From positions 253,489-317,488 of the forward strand of contig FZPE01000002.1 of NCBI GenBank assembly GCA_900188465.1: DNA of 64,000 nucleotides, given 5' to 3'. Within the stretch, counting starts at the first letter, position 1, and each line of letters opens with the position of its first letter. Under the pieces are notes generated by a model. The model made no database searches, was not told the DNA's origin, and worked only from the letters and a program-made list of their open reading frames with translations. The DNA is from Micrococcales bacterium KH10 (GTDB lineage Bacteria; Actinomycetota; Actinomycetes; Actinomycetales; Cellulomonadaceae). Both the position numbers and the translations under genes were made by a program. Below, in pieces: positions 50,265-62,800 of the stretch.

Positions 50265-53200
50265 TTAGCGACGGACCTTGACCACCACCCTCTTCGACTG
50301 CTTGTTCTTGACGTTCTTCTTGTTCTTCGGCACGAAGCGAGCCCGTACCTTGACGTTGCTAGCGAACGAGCGGCGCAACTTCACGGTCACATTGCCCTTC
50401 GCCTTCGCCTTGAACTTCTTGACGCCAACAACCTTCTTGCCAACGCGGATCTGGATCTTGCCAACGGCCTGTCGGTTGTTCGTCAACTTCGAGACCTTGA
50501 CCTTGATCTTGGCCTTGACACCGGCCTTGATCCGCTTCGTCTTGACCGTGACCTTCTTGGCCTTCGCCTTGACGACCTTGAACGTCTGAGCGGACGCGGG
50601 CGAGACCACAGTCTTGCCGGATGTGACCACCGAAGCAGTCACATTCGAGTACGTACCCACCGACAGCTTGCCCTTGAGCTTCAACGAAGCCACCAGAGCG
50701 TTACCGCTGCGAACCGCAGTTGTCGTACCAAGCGTGCGGGTACCGGACTTGAAGGTCACTACCGTTCCCGCAGGAACACCAGTCACGATGGCCGAAACCG
50801 TCCGACGCTTATTGCCCTTCGCCTTGAACGGCTGCTTCGCCTTCGAGAACGACGGCGCGCTCACCGCCACAGCAGGGGTCGGGTCAGGACCTGGGCCAGG
50901 ATCGGTCGTGTCCTCCTTGACAGTGACGTTCACTGCCGCAGAGTTGGCTGCGTTGTACGACGCGTCACCCAGGTACTGCGCGGTGATCGTGTACTCGCCC
51001 TTAGGCAGTGCTGCCGAAATGGCCGCCGATCCCTGCTCAGCGTTAGCTGAACCGATGATCTCTTCAGCGCTGTCAACGAAGTTGACGATTCCAGTGGCGT
51101 TTTCTGGCAACGTAGCCGTCAGAACGACGGTCTCGCCCTCAGTGACCTCTGCTGCCGAGGTAGCGAGCGTCACAGTCGGGTCAGCCTTTGCGACTGTTAC
51201 CGATGTCGTCTCGCTGTCGCCAGCACGGAAGATCTCGTCACCGCCATAGGTCGCGGTGAACTCGTGTGTTCCAACGGACAGAACACCCGCTTCAAGTTCA
51301 GCCACGCCGTCCGCAACCTGTACCTGACCGAGTTCGTTTCCATCACCATCGGTGAAGGTCATGAACCCAGTCGCAGTCGCGTTCACCGTGGCCCGCAAGG
51401 TCACGGTATCGGCGGCTGTTGGCGCGACCGGGCTGGCGGTTAGGCCAACGGTGGCTGCCTGAGTACCGGCTTTCACTGTCACATTGTGTGTCACCGTCAC
51501 AGTTGACTGACCGTCATCGATCACTACGGTGATGGTGTAGTCACCAGCCGCGGTGTAGACGTGCTCACCACTGACAACACCGTTGTTCACCACTGCATCC
51601 TGCCTACCGGTGCCATCGCCCCAGTTGACGGTTGCGGTAGCACCTGAGCGTCCACCGACGATCTGCGCAAGGTCAGCGGTCAGGATCGATCCAACACCGA
51701 TCTCTGCAGGCAGTGGCGTACTCGGCTGGACGCTGGCAAGCGGTTCAACGGCGCGAGTGGACTGATCACCGTCGTCCGCGATGGCGAAGATGTGGATCTT
51801 TCCAGACGAAAGCGAACCGGCCTTGTTCGGCAGCGTGACCGAAACCGGTGTCTTGCCAGCCGGGATCGTCACTGGCGCCGTCGCAAAGATCGCCGTGGTC
51901 TTGTCAGTTGATTCCTTTCCGGTGCCCGATAGACGGGTCTGGATCAGACCAACGACGATGTTGCCGAACGCCGGGCTTGTTGCCTTGCCGACCCAGTCAC
52001 CGAACTGAATGTTCACGCTGTCGGTCGAACCGTCATCGTAGTGAACAGTCCCAACGCCCTGCTGGTCGCCTTCATTACCCATTCCGATGAACGAGTACTG
52101 CGTGGCATCTGTCGACAGGTTCATCGGCACGGTCTGTCCTTCACCGAGAATGTTGTCCAACTCACCCGACTCAATCTCCGGCAACGTGAACTTCAGGTTC
52201 GTCCCTGGAACGGTCTTCTCGACTCCTTGGACCAAAGCGCCTGCGCTGTTACCCGAAGGCACGTTCGCATCAGCAAGCTGCGCCTTGTCGTAGGAGTAGT
52301 TCAGACCGTCACAACTCGCAGAGATGCCCTCTTCGGACAAACATGCGTTGTTGAACTGCGTCTCGAGCGTTCCTTGACGACCGACGGTCACAAGGCCGGT
52401 GGTCTCCAACTCGTCGCCATCGTGTGTCACAGCGACCTTCACATCATGTGCGCCTGTTTCGGTGAACACATGACCAGCCTCAACCACGAGCCCGAACTCG
52501 TTCTCGACGACATCGGCTGGAACCGCGCCATCTCCGAAGTCGACCGTGGCACTGTAGTCGCTGGCATCATCGGACGAACCACCGGTGATCGCGGCGTAGG
52601 GTCCAGACGCTGATTCATCGACGTACGCACTGGAACTCTGTCCAACGATTGCGAAATCGTTTGACCAGGCCTTCGCTGACAACAGTTCGATCTCTGCCAA
52701 CGTGGCACCGCCACCCGTGCTGGTGCCCTGGATGTGCAGTCGATAGTGACCATAGGTACCGGGGTCACTGATGTGGAAGGGCTTGGTTTGGGTGTTCCAT
52801 GCGAACTCCACGTCCGACCGCTGGTCCAGCGTCACCCAGGTCGCACCGTTGTTGCTTCCTTGAAGCACCCAGTCGGTCGGGTGCGCCCCCGAAGCGCCAT
52901 TGGTGATGGTGTAGGTCTTGACTTCGGGACGAGCACCAACCAGTTGAATATCGATCGTCGCGTCTTCGGCACCCAAGGTGGTCGCCGTCGCTGCGTTGTC
53001 ATCAAGCAGTCGGTTAACCTCGCCTGAAGTGGATGCCGTGACCGACGCCTGACCACCCTTGGTTGCATCGGTGAGCGGTACTCGCTGCTGCTCGTTGCTG
53101 GTGCGGTGGCCCCACGCCTGCGGGGTCGCGGCCATCTCGAAGTGCAACGAGCTAGCCGCACGCAGATCGGCTTGGTTCAACTGCACCGAATCGAGCGCTT

Positions 53201-56200
53201 CACCGTCGAGTTCAGCACTGGCGATGTACACGTTGTCACGCGAGTTGTTCTCAGCAGTAATGGTCAACGGACCACCATGTTCTGCCTTGCGGTTCACGGT
53301 GATCGTGTCGAACAGCGGTGAACCGATGGTGTACTCACCTGAACCCAGCGCCAGCGGGTAGAAGCCCAGCGATGAGAACAAGTGCCATGAGGAGAACTCA
53401 CCATTGTCCTCATCCCCTGGGAAACCCTGACCGATTTCGGAACCGACGAAGAGACGCTGCAGAACCTCACGAACGATCTCCTGCGTGAGTGTCGGGTTGC
53501 CACCAGCAGCTGGAATGTAACCGATGTGGTGACCGACCTGGTTCGACATACCCCAGGTACCGATCCGCACATCGCGCTGCTCGTACGCCTCGTGAATGCC
53601 CGAGGTCATCGACGGCTCCGGGGTGGTGAAGAACTCGACCAACTTATCGCTCAGTCCTTCGGAACCACCGTAGAGCGCGGCCAGACCATCGACATCGAAC
53701 GGCACGTGGAAAGCGAAGTTCCACCCATTCGTCTCGGTGTAGGTGTGGTTGCCCCAGTTCATTGGATCGTAGTCATTCGGCCCGAGTTCCCAATCGCCGT
53801 TGGTGTGGCGTCCTTGGAAGAACCCGACGTTGGGATCGAATTGCTTCACGTAGTTCTGCGCACGATCCAGCAGGTATTTCGCTTCGTCTGCGTATCGCTG
53901 CTGTTGAGCCGGTGCCACATTCGGGTCTTCGCTCAACTTCTGGGCCATCATGCCAAGGCCGTAGTCGTTGATGTAACCCTCCAGCGCCCACGAGGTGGTC
54001 TGGTGCCCGTGTGCTGGAATCCAGCCCAGGAACGTGGAGTTTTCCATACCCTTACGACCGACATCTTTCGCAGCGTAGCCAGCTTGAAGGTTCGACGCTG
54101 GCAGCGCCGTGGCGTTCTTCAGGCCTGCTTCATAGGCATCAATGGCCATGACGGTGTCCAATGCGCCGGCGGTGTATGCCTCAGCGAAAGCAACATCGGA
54201 ACTCGTACCCGTCATCAGGTCCGCGTAACCCGGTGAGGACCACCGAGAAATCCAGCCCGAGTCACGGTACTGCTGCACGAACCCATTGACGAGTTCGTTC
54301 GTCAGATCCGGGTAGAAGAACGCGTAGGCCGGCCAAGCGGTGCGGTAGGTGTCCCAGAACCCGTTGTTGACATAGATCTTGCCATCCTTGATCTGAGCGT
54401 TTGTCTCAGTCGCGGTAGCAGAGCCGACCTTGGCGGCAACTGGCGAAGCATACTTGTACTCAGGGGTGCTCGAACCAAGGGCCGAAACATCCTCATGCTG
54501 CGAGTTCGGGTACAGGTTCAACCGGTACAGGTCTGAATAGATCTGCAACTTCTGCGCATCCGTGGCAGTGTCCGAGTCACTCAGATCGATCACGCTAAGA
54601 CGGTCGAGCCAGGCGTCGGCCGCGTCATCGCGAACCTCTTCAAAGGACTTATCCGCGACCTCTCGAGCCAGGTTCTTCTGAGCCTGCTCAAGCGAGATGA
54701 ACGAGGTAGCCCAACTCAACTCAACCGTGTTCTCACTAAAGGTTCCGTAAACGCTGCCGGAACGACCGCTGGCTGCACCGGTTGCAGTCGGAACCGCGTT
54801 GAACGCACCCGCAACGAACATGCGGCTACGACCAACCGACAGACCCGAACCATTGTCGATCCAACCGGTCAGGTCGGCGCCACTTAGTGAGAACGTACCG
54901 TCACCAGCTACCCGGTCGGTAAGAACACGCAGGCCCGACTGACCCGGAGCAGCGGTGAAGCGGAAGATACCACCGTGATCGGTCGCAGTTCCTTCGACCT
55001 TCATACCGTTGTCAAGATCCACGCCGTAGTAGTGCGGCTTGGCAACCTCATTATCGTGGCTGAACGGACGCTTCTTATTGTCCCGTGAACCATCGATCGA
55101 GCCGGAGGTTGCGTACGGCGTCACCACGAACTGGTTGCGGTCACCCATCCACGGACTCGTGATGTGCGAAACACCAATACCTTCAAGGTTGGTCTTGTTT
55201 TGAGCGTTGTTGTCCTTTTGGTACTCGTACGGCATCGACTGGGAAGTCGAGTTGGTGTACGGCAGCACGAAGTTGAAGCCATTCGGAACAGCCGTCAACG
55301 GCACCGTCAAACCACGTGAGAACGACTGGGTGCCGTTCGAACCGCGACGAGTGTCCACGTAGTTCAGCAGTGACGAGTCGTCGATTGGCTGTGCGGCATC
55401 AATCTCAATGTCATCCAGCCAACCGGAGAATGTGGTGCTACCGCTACCGTCGGGGTTGTCGTAAGTGAACAGGATCTTCGTAATGGTCCTACCTTCGAGC
55501 GAACTCAGGTCGACCTGAACGTTGTTCCACTGGCTTCCGTACAGTGCTTTCTGTTCTCCGTAGGCACGGGCGTTGAAATCGAATCCATAACTGTCCCGCA
55601 GGTTCGCTTCCGACACGAGAGACCCATCGTCAAGTTCCAGGTCAATCGCTGCATAGGTAGCGGGCCACGTCAGATCAGACTCGTCAAGAATCGGGAAGAT
55701 CTTGTACGACAGTTCAGTGTCATCACCAATGGCGAGGTCGACGTTGTCGTACAGAACGCTTGTCGAATGAGCCACGTTGCCGTCGGCCTGATGACCACCG
55801 ACGTACCGAAGACTCTGCACGCCGGTCCAGCCAACACTGGTCTTAGCTGTGCGCGATGAAATTGGACCGCTGCCTACCTCGACCGCGAGAGGCGTCAAAG
55901 CAGACGGGTTGTCAGTACCATCCATCGGCTCCCAGTCACCCAACTGTGACAACGGGTCACCGTTGTTTGCAGAGATATTGAGTTGGTAGAACTTATACGC
56001 CGTTGAATTCGATGTCATGTCGTAGACGACACGAGTGAATGCTGGGGTACTGGTCGGCAACTGCCCTGTTTGGGTGTCTAGGTCGGTCCACGTTGAACCA
56101 TCATTAGACCCGCGGATCTTCCAATCCTTCGGGTTACGCGCTGGCGAGTCGTTGGCCGTGGTCATCGCATATGTCTTCACGACCACAGGATCTGCGAACT

Positions 56201-56573
56201 CATATTGCAGCCAGCCGGAAGTCTGGCGATAAAGCCACTTTGTGGCCGGTACGCCGTCAGCAGCGCGGATGGCCGCTTCGCTCGCACCGTTCTCGGAAGA
56301 TGCTGTGACGTTGCTAACAAGCCCCAGAAGACTTCCGTTAGCAAACTTCTTCCCGGTGACGTTCTCGGCCGGACGGTAGAAATTCGGCGCCAACGGCTGG
56401 GCGTCGGTCGTCTCAAATGAAGTTTTCCAGGTGTCACCTGGAGCGGCCACGGCCGCTGGGGTCGTCAGACCCATCATGGCGGTTCCTAGAACCACGGTTG
56501 TTACGGCACCGATCATTCTGCGCGATCTTATGAATCGCCGTGATCGGGGCGTTGTCATGCCAGACCTATGCAT
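50265..56573 (-). CDS. Secreted GH92 exo-alpha-mannosidase, multidomain (paralogue 1)
   Basis: The 2102-residue protein starts at ATG 56573 (AGGAG six bases upstream) with a signal peptide ending TPAAVAA (cleavage about 44). Domains: discoidin/F5-8C (about 85-215), a beta-sandwich (about 220-395), the GH92 catalytic region (about 398-1110) with LNYVDTRRGSNG, NNGFWDTYRTAWPAYAFFYP, the probable acid Glu in YTETNGWNFAFHVPFDV (about 943) and GFPGDEDNGEFSSWHLF (about 1048), a second discoidin-like domain, PKD-like domains, a carbohydrate-binding-like sandwich, two Ig-like domains and a Lys-rich tail (about 1950-2102). GH92 enzymes are Ca2+-dependent and release mannose from N-glycans or yeast mannan; exact linkage is unknown. 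Confidence 0.92.
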   Translation of the reverse strand: MHRSGMTTPRSRRFIRSRRMIGAVTTVVLGTAMMGLTTPAAVAAPGDTWKTSFETTDAQPLAPNFYRPAENVTGKKFANGSLLGLVSNVTASSENGASEAAIRAADGVPATKWLYRQTSGWLQYEFADPVVVKTYAMTTANDSPARNPKDWKIRGSNDGSTWTDLDTQTGQLPTSTPAFTRVVYDMTSNSTAYKFYQLNISANNGDPLSQLGDWEPMDGTDNPSALTPLAVEVGSGPISSRTAKTSVGWTGVQSLRYVGGHQADGNVAHSTSVLYDNVDLAIGDDTELSYKIFPILDESDLTWPATYAAIDLELDDGSLVSEANLRDSYGFDFNARAYGEQKALYGSQWNNVQVDLSSLEGRTITKILFTYDNPDGSGSTTFSGWLDDIEIDAAQPIDDSSLLNYVDTRRGSNGTQSFSRGLTVPLTAVPNGFNFVLPYTNSTSQSMPYEYQKDNNAQNKTNLEGIGVSHITSPWMGDRNQFVVTPYATSGSIDGSRDNKKRPFSHDNEVAKPHYYGVDLDNGMKVEGTATDHGGIFRFTAAPGQSGLRVLTDRVAGDGTFSLSGADLTGWIDNGSGLSVGRSRMFVAGAFNAVPTATGAASGRSGSVYGTFSENTVELSWATSFISLEQAQKNLAREVADKSFEEVRDDAADAWLDRLSVIDLSDSDTATDAQKLQIYSDLYRLNLYPNSQHEDVSALGSSTPEYKYASPVAAKVGSATATETNAQIKDGKIYVNNGFWDTYRTAWPAYAFFYPDLTNELVNGFVQQYRDSGWISRWSSPGYADLMTGTSSDVAFAEAYTAGALDTVMAIDAYEAGLKNATALPASNLQAGYAAKDVGRKGMENSTFLGWIPAHGHQTTSWALEGYINDYGLGMMAQKLSEDPNVAPAQQQRYADEAKYLLDRAQNYVKQFDPNVGFFQGRHTNGDWELGPNDYDPMNWGNHTYTETNGWNFAFHVPFDVDGLAALYGGSEGLSDKLVEFFTTPEPSMTSGIHEAYEQRDVRIGTWGMSNQVGHHIGYIPAAGGNPTLTQEIVREVLQRLFVGSEIGQGFPGDEDNGEFSSWHLFSSLGFYPLALGSGEYTIGSPLFDTITVNRKAEHGGPLTITAENNSRDNVYIASAELDGEALDSVQLNQADLRAASSLHFEMAATPQAWGHRTSNEQQRVPLTDATKGGQASVTASTSGEVNRLLDDNAATATTLGAEDATIDIQLVGARPEVKTYTITNGASGAHPTDWVLQGSNNGATWVTLDQRSDVEFAWNTQTKPFHISDPGTYGHYRLHIQGTSTGGGATLAEIELLSAKAWSNDFAIVGQSSSAYVDESASGPYAAITGGSSDDASDYSATVDFGDGAVPADVVENEFGLVVEAGHVFTETGAHDVKVAVTHDGDELETTGLVTVGRQGTLETQFNNACLSEEGISASCDGLNYSYDKAQLADANVPSGNSAGALVQGVEKTVPGTNLKFTLPEIESGELDNILGEGQTVPMNLSTDATQYSFIGMGNEGDQQGVGTVHYDDGSTDSVNIQFGDWVGKATSPAFGNIVVGLIQTRLSGTGKESTDKTTAIFATAPVTIPAGKTPVSVTLPNKAGSLSSGKIHIFAIADDGDQSTRAVEPLASVQPSTPLPAEIGVGSILTADLAQIVGGRSGATATVNWGDGTGRQDAVVNNGVVSGEHVYTAAGDYTITVVIDDGQSTVTVTHNVTVKAGTQAATVGLTASPVAPTAADTVTLRATVNATATGFMTFTDGDGNELGQVQVADGVAELEAGVLSVGTHEFTATYGGDEIFRAGDSETTSVTVAKADPTVTLATSAAEVTEGETVVLTATLPENATGIVNFVDSAEEIIGSANAEQGSAAISAALPKGEYTITAQYLGDASYNAANSAAVNVTVKEDTTDPGPGPDPTPAVAVSAPSFSKAKQPFKAKGNKRRTVSAIVTGVPAGTVVTFKSGTRTLGTTTAVRSGNALVASLKLKGKLSVGTYSNVTASVVTSGKTVVSPASAQTFKVVKAKAKKVTVKTKRIKAGVKAKIKVKVSKLTNNRQAVGKIQIRVGKKVVGVKKFKAKAKGNVTVKLRRSFASNVKVRARFVPKNKKNVKNKQSKRVVVKVRR

Positions 56574-56654
56574 TGCATACTCCTGTTAGCCCATCGAATG
56601 TGTGGAGCGTAACAACATGGTCATCATCAGGAAGCGGCACTGCCAACCCAAAGC

Positions 56655-56666
56655 GACAACGTTGTC
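56655..56666. promoter_or_regulatory. LacI-type operator upstream of GH92 paralogue 1
   Basis: GACAACGTTGTC is a perfect 12-bp palindrome with central CG about 82-93 bp before the start codon. The identical site, in nearly identical surroundings, precedes paralogue 2. Confidence 0.65.
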
Positions 56667-56793
56667 ACCCGGTAGTCATCCTACGCTTCGATGCCGACAC
56701 AAGCAATCAGCAACAGGGTCCGAATAACAGCGTTTGCGTGCTAAAAGCTCGCATGTGTCCACACGTGGCACACTTAGCCGACAAGAACGATGT

Positions 56794-56823
56794 GGGGGTG
56801 TAGCGCCGAAGCGCTACACCCCC
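56794..56823 (-). terminator. Terminator of the second GH92 gene
   Basis: GGGGGTGTAGCGC (56794-56806) and GCGCTACACCCCC (56811-56823) form a perfect 13-bp stem with a CGAA tetraloop, 23 bases past the stop on the minus strand. It separates the two paralogues into two transcripts. Confidence 0.85.
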
Positions 56824-56846
56824 ATATCACCAATCAGCCAGCGTGA

Positions 56847-59800
56847 TTACCGGCGGACCTTGATCGTGGTCACCTTGGATTGCTTGTTCTTGAAGTTCTT
56901 CTTGTTCTTCGGTACGAAACGCGCCCGTACCTTGACATTCTTGGCGAACGAGCGGCGCAACTTCACCGTCACATTGCCCTTTGCCTTCACCTTGAACTTC
57001 TTGACACCGACAACCTTCTTGCCGACACGGATCTGAATCCGGCCAGCGGCGTGACGACCGTTGGTCAACTTGGAGACCTTGACCTTGATCTTCGCCTTGA
57101 CACCGGCCTTGATCCGCTTCGTCTTGACCGTGACCTTCTTGGCCTTCGCCTTGACGACCTTGAACGTCTGAGCCGATGCTGGTGAAACCACGGACTTACC
57201 CGAGACGACTACGGATGCAGTCACATTCGGATACGTACCCACCGGCAACTTGCCCTTGAGCTTCAACGAAGCCACCAGAGCGTTACCGCTGCGAACCGCA
57301 GTTGTCGAACCGAGCGTCGTGTTACCTGACTTGAAGGTCACCACTGTTCCTGCCGGAACTCCGGTGACTACGCTCGACACGACACGACGCTTGTTGCCCT
57401 TGGCCTTGAACGGCTGCTTCGCCTTCGAGAACGACGGCGCACTCAGCGCAACACTTGGATCTGGATCCGGTCCTGGATCAGTTCCACGAGCCTGAACCTT
57501 CACGCTCACTGCCGGAGAGGTACCGGCGGTGTACCGCTCGTCACCCTCAAACCGGGCAGTGATCTCGTGAGTCCCGATGGGAAGCTGTGCCGAGACGCTC
57601 GCCAGACCGTCGGTAACGGTTGCTGTGTCGAGTGTCGTTGCACCGTTCAGGAAGGTCACCGTTCCGGTGGCGTCATCCGGCACTCCAGAGGTCAGAGTGA
57701 CCGCAGTGCCTTCAGTGACCACAGCAGCGGAGGTAGTCAGCGTCACCGTAGGTGCCGCCTTGACGACTGTGATCGATTCAGTGGCGCTGTCGCCTCCGCG
57801 GTAATGGTTGTCACCGCTGTAGGTCGCAGTAACCTCGTGCGTACCCGCTGCAAGCGGGTCAATCACGAGTTCCGCCACACCGTCTTCGACCTCTGCCGTT
57901 CCGAGCACGTCGCCATTCGAGTCAGTGAATGTCATCGTGCCGGTGGCATCGACATCGACCGTCGCACTCAGCGTCACATCGTCGACCGTCGTCGGAGCTG
58001 CCGGATCGAATCCGAGGCCGACGGTGGCGGCAGCCGCACCGGTAACCAGGATCTCGTGTGTGAACACTGAGGTAGTCACACCGTCATCGACCACAACCGT
58101 GATGGTGTATCGGCCGGGGTCGTCGTAGGTGTGTGAGCCAACGACCGCACTGCCGTCAATGTCGGCGTCATGCTTTCCGGTACCGTCACCCCAGTTAACT
58201 GTGGCGGTCGCACCTGGATAGCCTCCGACGATCTCCGCCAGATCTGCCTCGAACGACACACCCGCTGAGATTACAGGCAAGCCGCCGCTGGGAGCATTCG
58301 TGCTGAGTGTCTGGACACGAGTGGAGTGATCACCGTCATCCGCGATGGCGAAGACGTGGATCTTTCCTAGTCGCAGCGTAGTCCCAGTGTTCGGCATTTC
58401 GAACCGAACTGGTGTCTTACCAGCAGGGATATCGATCGGTGCGGTTGAGAAGACCGCCGTTGTCTTATTGGAACTCTCAAAGCCAGTTCCAGATAGACGC
58501 GTTTGGATCAGCCCCACAACGATGTTGCCGAACGCCGGGCTTGTTGCCTTACCGACCCAGTCACCGAATTCGATGTCAACCTCGTCAGAAGTGTTGTCAT
58601 CGTAGTAAACGGTTCCAGTACCGGTCTGATCGCCTTCGTTGCCCATTCCGATGAACGAGTACTGAGTGGCGTCCGCGGACAGGTTGATCGGGAAGGTCTG
58701 TCCTTCACCGGTGATGTTGTCCGGCTTACCGCTCTCGATCTCCGGCAGAGTGAACTTCAGGTCAGTGCCCGCGACAGTCTTCTCAATGCCCTGAACCAGA
58801 CCACCCGCATTGGTTGGGTTAGCGAGTTGTGCCTTGTCGTAGGAGTAGTTCAGACCGTCACAGTTCGCCGAAATGCCGACTTCTGACAGACATGAATTGT
58901 TGAACTGCGATTCAAACGACGAGCGTCGTTCCACAAGCACGGTCGACGTGATCGACTCGGTGGCGCCATCGTTCGTCACCGTAACCGTGACATCGTGCAT
59001 TCCGGTCTCCGTGAAGGTGTGCGTTGCCTGCACCGCCATGCCGAAGTCGGATCCGACGATTTCAGCGGGCTGTTCGCCATCACCGAAGTCGACCGTTGCA
59101 GTGAAGTCCGCGGTGTGACGTGAACTACCGCCAAGGATGTCCGCAACGACAGTTGTTACAGGTACGTCCACAATCGCCGTTGACGAGGTTCCCTTCAGCG
59201 CCAGATCCTCTGGGAAGTCAGCTGAAGCAAGCAGCTGAACCTCAGCGATCACAGCACCGGCGCCAGTAGTCGTTCCGGTGATGTTCAACCGGTAGAACTT
59301 GTACGCATCGACGTTGTCGACATGGAACGGCAGCGTGTACGTGTTCCACTCGAATTCGACACCTTCTTGCGCGTCAAGCTCGGTCCAGTCTTCACCGTCA
59401 TGGCTACCTTCCAGGGTCCAATCCGTTGGCGCCACCGTTCCGGTTGCACCGTTGGTGATGGTGTAGGTCTCAACCTTGGCAGGGATGTCCGAAACCTCGT
59501 AGGTAATGGAGGTTTCCTCAGCTGGCAGCGTCGCCACCGTTGCTGAGTTGTCATCCCGCAGGGCACCGATTGACGCTTCACCCGTGGCAGCAGCCGTGGA
59601 GTAGTTAGCGCCAGAGATGTCCTTCAGCGGAGTCCTGGGAGCCTCGTTAGTAGTGCGGTGGCCCCACGCCTGTGGGGTCGCGGCCATCTCGAAGTGCAAC
59701 GAGCTAGCCGCACGCAGGTCGGCCTGGTTCAACTGCACCGAATCGAGCGCTTCACCGTCGAGTTCAGCACTGGCGATGTACACGTTGTCACGCGAGTTGT

Positions 59801-62800
59801 TCTCAGCAGTAATGGTCAACGGACCACCATGTTCTGCCTTGCGGTTCACGGTGATCGTGTCGAACAGCGGTGAACCGATGGTGTACTCACCTGAACCAAG
59901 CGCCAGCGGGTAGAACCCAAGAGCTGAGAACAAGTGCCATGAGGAGAACTCACCATTGTCCTCATCCCCTGGGAAACCCTGACCGATTTCAGAACCGACG
60001 AACAACCGTTGCATGACCTCACGGATAACTTCCTGCGTGGTCGTGGGGTCACCACCGGCAGCCGGAATGTAACCGATGTGGTGTGCTACCTGGTTCGATA
60101 CACCCCAGTTACCGATCCGAACATCGCGCTGCTCGTAAATCTCGTGAATGCTCGAGGTCGTTGCCGTCTCAGGGATCGTGAAGATGCCGTTGAGTTTGTC
60201 ATTGAGGCCGTCAGAACCGCCGTACAAGGCGGCCAGACCATCGACATCGAACGGCACGTGGAAAGCGAAGTTGAAACCATTGGTCTCGGTGTAGGTGTGG
60301 TTGCCCCAGTCCAATGGGTCGTAGTCATCTGGACCATACTCCCAGCTTCCGTTCGCGTTGCGTCCTTGGAAGAACTCAACGTTCGGGTCGAAGTGCTGCA
60401 CGTAGTTCTGCGAACGCTCCAACAGGTACTCCGCTTCGTTGGCGTACTGTTCTTGACGATCTGCCGGGACGTTCGGATCTTCACTGAGCTTCTGGGCCAT
60501 CATGCCAAGGCCGTAGTCGTTGATGTAACCCTCCAGCGCCCACGAAGTCGCCTGGTTCTGGCTAGCCGGAATGTATCCCAGGAAGATCGACCGGTCTAGA
60601 CCTTTACGACCGACGTTGTTCGCGCCCCATCCAGCAGGAACGTTCGATGCCGGAAGTACCATGGCATTCTTCCATCCTGCCTTGTACGCCTCTTCTGCCA
60701 GGGCAGTCTCTAGCGCGCCGGCGGTGTATGCCTCAGCGAAAGCGACATCGGAACTCGTACCCGTCATCAGGTCCGCGTAACCCGGTGAGGACCACCGGGA
60801 AATCCAGCCTCCATCGCGGTACTGCTGCACGAATCCGTCAATGAGTTCGTTGGCAAGATCTGGGTACAAGAACGCGTACAGCGGCCAAGCCGTACGGTAG
60901 GTGTCCCAGAACCCGTTGTTGACATAGATCTTGCCATCCTTGATCTGAGCGTTTGTCTCAGTCGCGGTAGCAGAGCCGACCTTGGCGGCAACTGGCGAAG
61001 CATACTTGTACTCAGGGGTGCTCGAGCCAAGGGCCGAAACATCCTCATGCTGCGAGTTCGGGTACAGGTTCAACCGGTACAGGTCTGAATAGATCTGCAA
61101 CTTCTGCGCGTCGGTGGCTGTCTGCGAAGCACTCAGGTCAATCACGCTGAGACGGTCGAGCCAGGCGTCGGCCGCGTCATCGCGAACCTCTTCAAAGGAC
61201 TTACCTGTGACCTCACGGGCCAGGTTCTTCTGAGCCTGCTCAAGCGAGATGAACGAGGTAGCCCAACTCAACTCAACCGTGGTCTCATTAAAGGTTCCGT
61301 AAACGCTGCCGGAACGGCTGCTTGCGGCTCCCGTTGCGGTTGGGACCGCGTTGAAGGCACCCGCAACGAACATGCGGCTACGACCAATGGACAGTCCCGA
61401 GCCGTTGTCAACATAACCGGTCAGGTTCGCACCGTTGAGCGTGAAACTACCCGGGTGATCGGATGCATTGTTGACTCGGTCAACTAGGATCCGCAACCCA
61501 GACTCTCCCGGAGCAGCGGTGAAGCGGAAGATACCACCGTGATCGGTAGCTGTCCCTTCGACCTTCATACCGTTGTCAAGGTCCACGCCGTAGTAGTGCG
61601 GCCGAGCGATCTCGTTGTCGTGGCTGAACGGCTTTGCCTTGTTAGAACGTGAACCATCGATTGAGCCGGAGGTTGCGTACGGCGTCACCACGAACTGGTT
61701 GCGGTCACCCATCCACGGACTCGTGATGTGTGAAATACCGATACCTTCGAGCACCGTCTTGTTCTGTGCGTTGTTATCACGGTGGTACGAGTAGGGCATC
61801 GACTGGGAAGTCGAGTTGGTGTACGGCAGCACGAAGTTGAAGCCATTGGGAACAGCGGTCAACGGTGCCGTCAGGCCGCGCGAGAACGACTGGGTGCCGT
61901 TCGAGCCACGACGAGTGTCCACGTAGTTCAGCAGTGACGAGTCGTCGATTGGCTGTGCGGCATCAATCTTGATGTCATCGATCCAGCCAGTGAACTTCGT
62001 TCCTTCTTCACCGGTCGGGTTGTCGTAGGTAAACAGGATCTTCTTGATGGTCTTGCCTTCAAGAGAACTGAGATCGACCTGAACGTTGTTCCACTGGCTT
62101 CCGTACAGTGCCTTTTGCTCACCATAAGCGCGTGCATTGAAATCGAAGCCGTAACTGTCGATCAATCCGGCTTCAGACGCCAGCGTGCCGTCATCGAGTT
62201 CGAGGTCGACTGCGGTGAAGGTCGCCGGATAGGTCAGGTCGGAGTCGATCAGTTGCGGGAAGATCTTGTACGACAGTTCAGTGTCATCCCCGATTGAGAG
62301 GTCCAGCCCGTCGTAAACCACGTTGGTCGCCGAGGCATCGCCATCGCCAAGGTGCTGACCGCGGTAGCGCAATGCCTGCGTACCGGTCCAGCCAGCGTTC
62401 AGCTTCGCGGTGCGAGAGCTTCCAGGACCGTTGTTGATGTCAACACGCATGGGCTCGTCCGGAACGGGTTCCGAGGTGTCCTCGAACAGCTCCCAGTCAG
62501 CCAACTGAGTGAGGCTGTTACCGCGGTTGGCGGTAATGTTCAGCCGGTAGAACTTGTATGCGGTGGTGTTGCCTGACAATGTGTCGTAGTCGACCCGAGT
62601 GAAGGGCGACAGCGAGGTCGGCAACTGGTCGGTTTGGGTGTCTAGCACCGTCCAGTCGGAGCCGTTCTGCGAACCTTCAACGGTCCAGTTCCGCGGGTTG
62701 CGGTCTGATGCGTCGTTGGCCGTCACCATGACATAGGACTTGATGATCTTGGGCTCGTCGAGTTCGAAGCGCAACCATCCAGTGGTCGCCTGCGTCAGCC

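Noticed and set aside
18332-57036. Hydrophobic, Leu/Thr/Phe-rich open frames opposite the ends of the four secreted proteins (near 18332, 24971, 50278 and 56734).
   Set aside because: They are the antisense of the Lys/Val-rich tails (AAG read backwards gives Leu); they have no suitable starts or ribosome sites.
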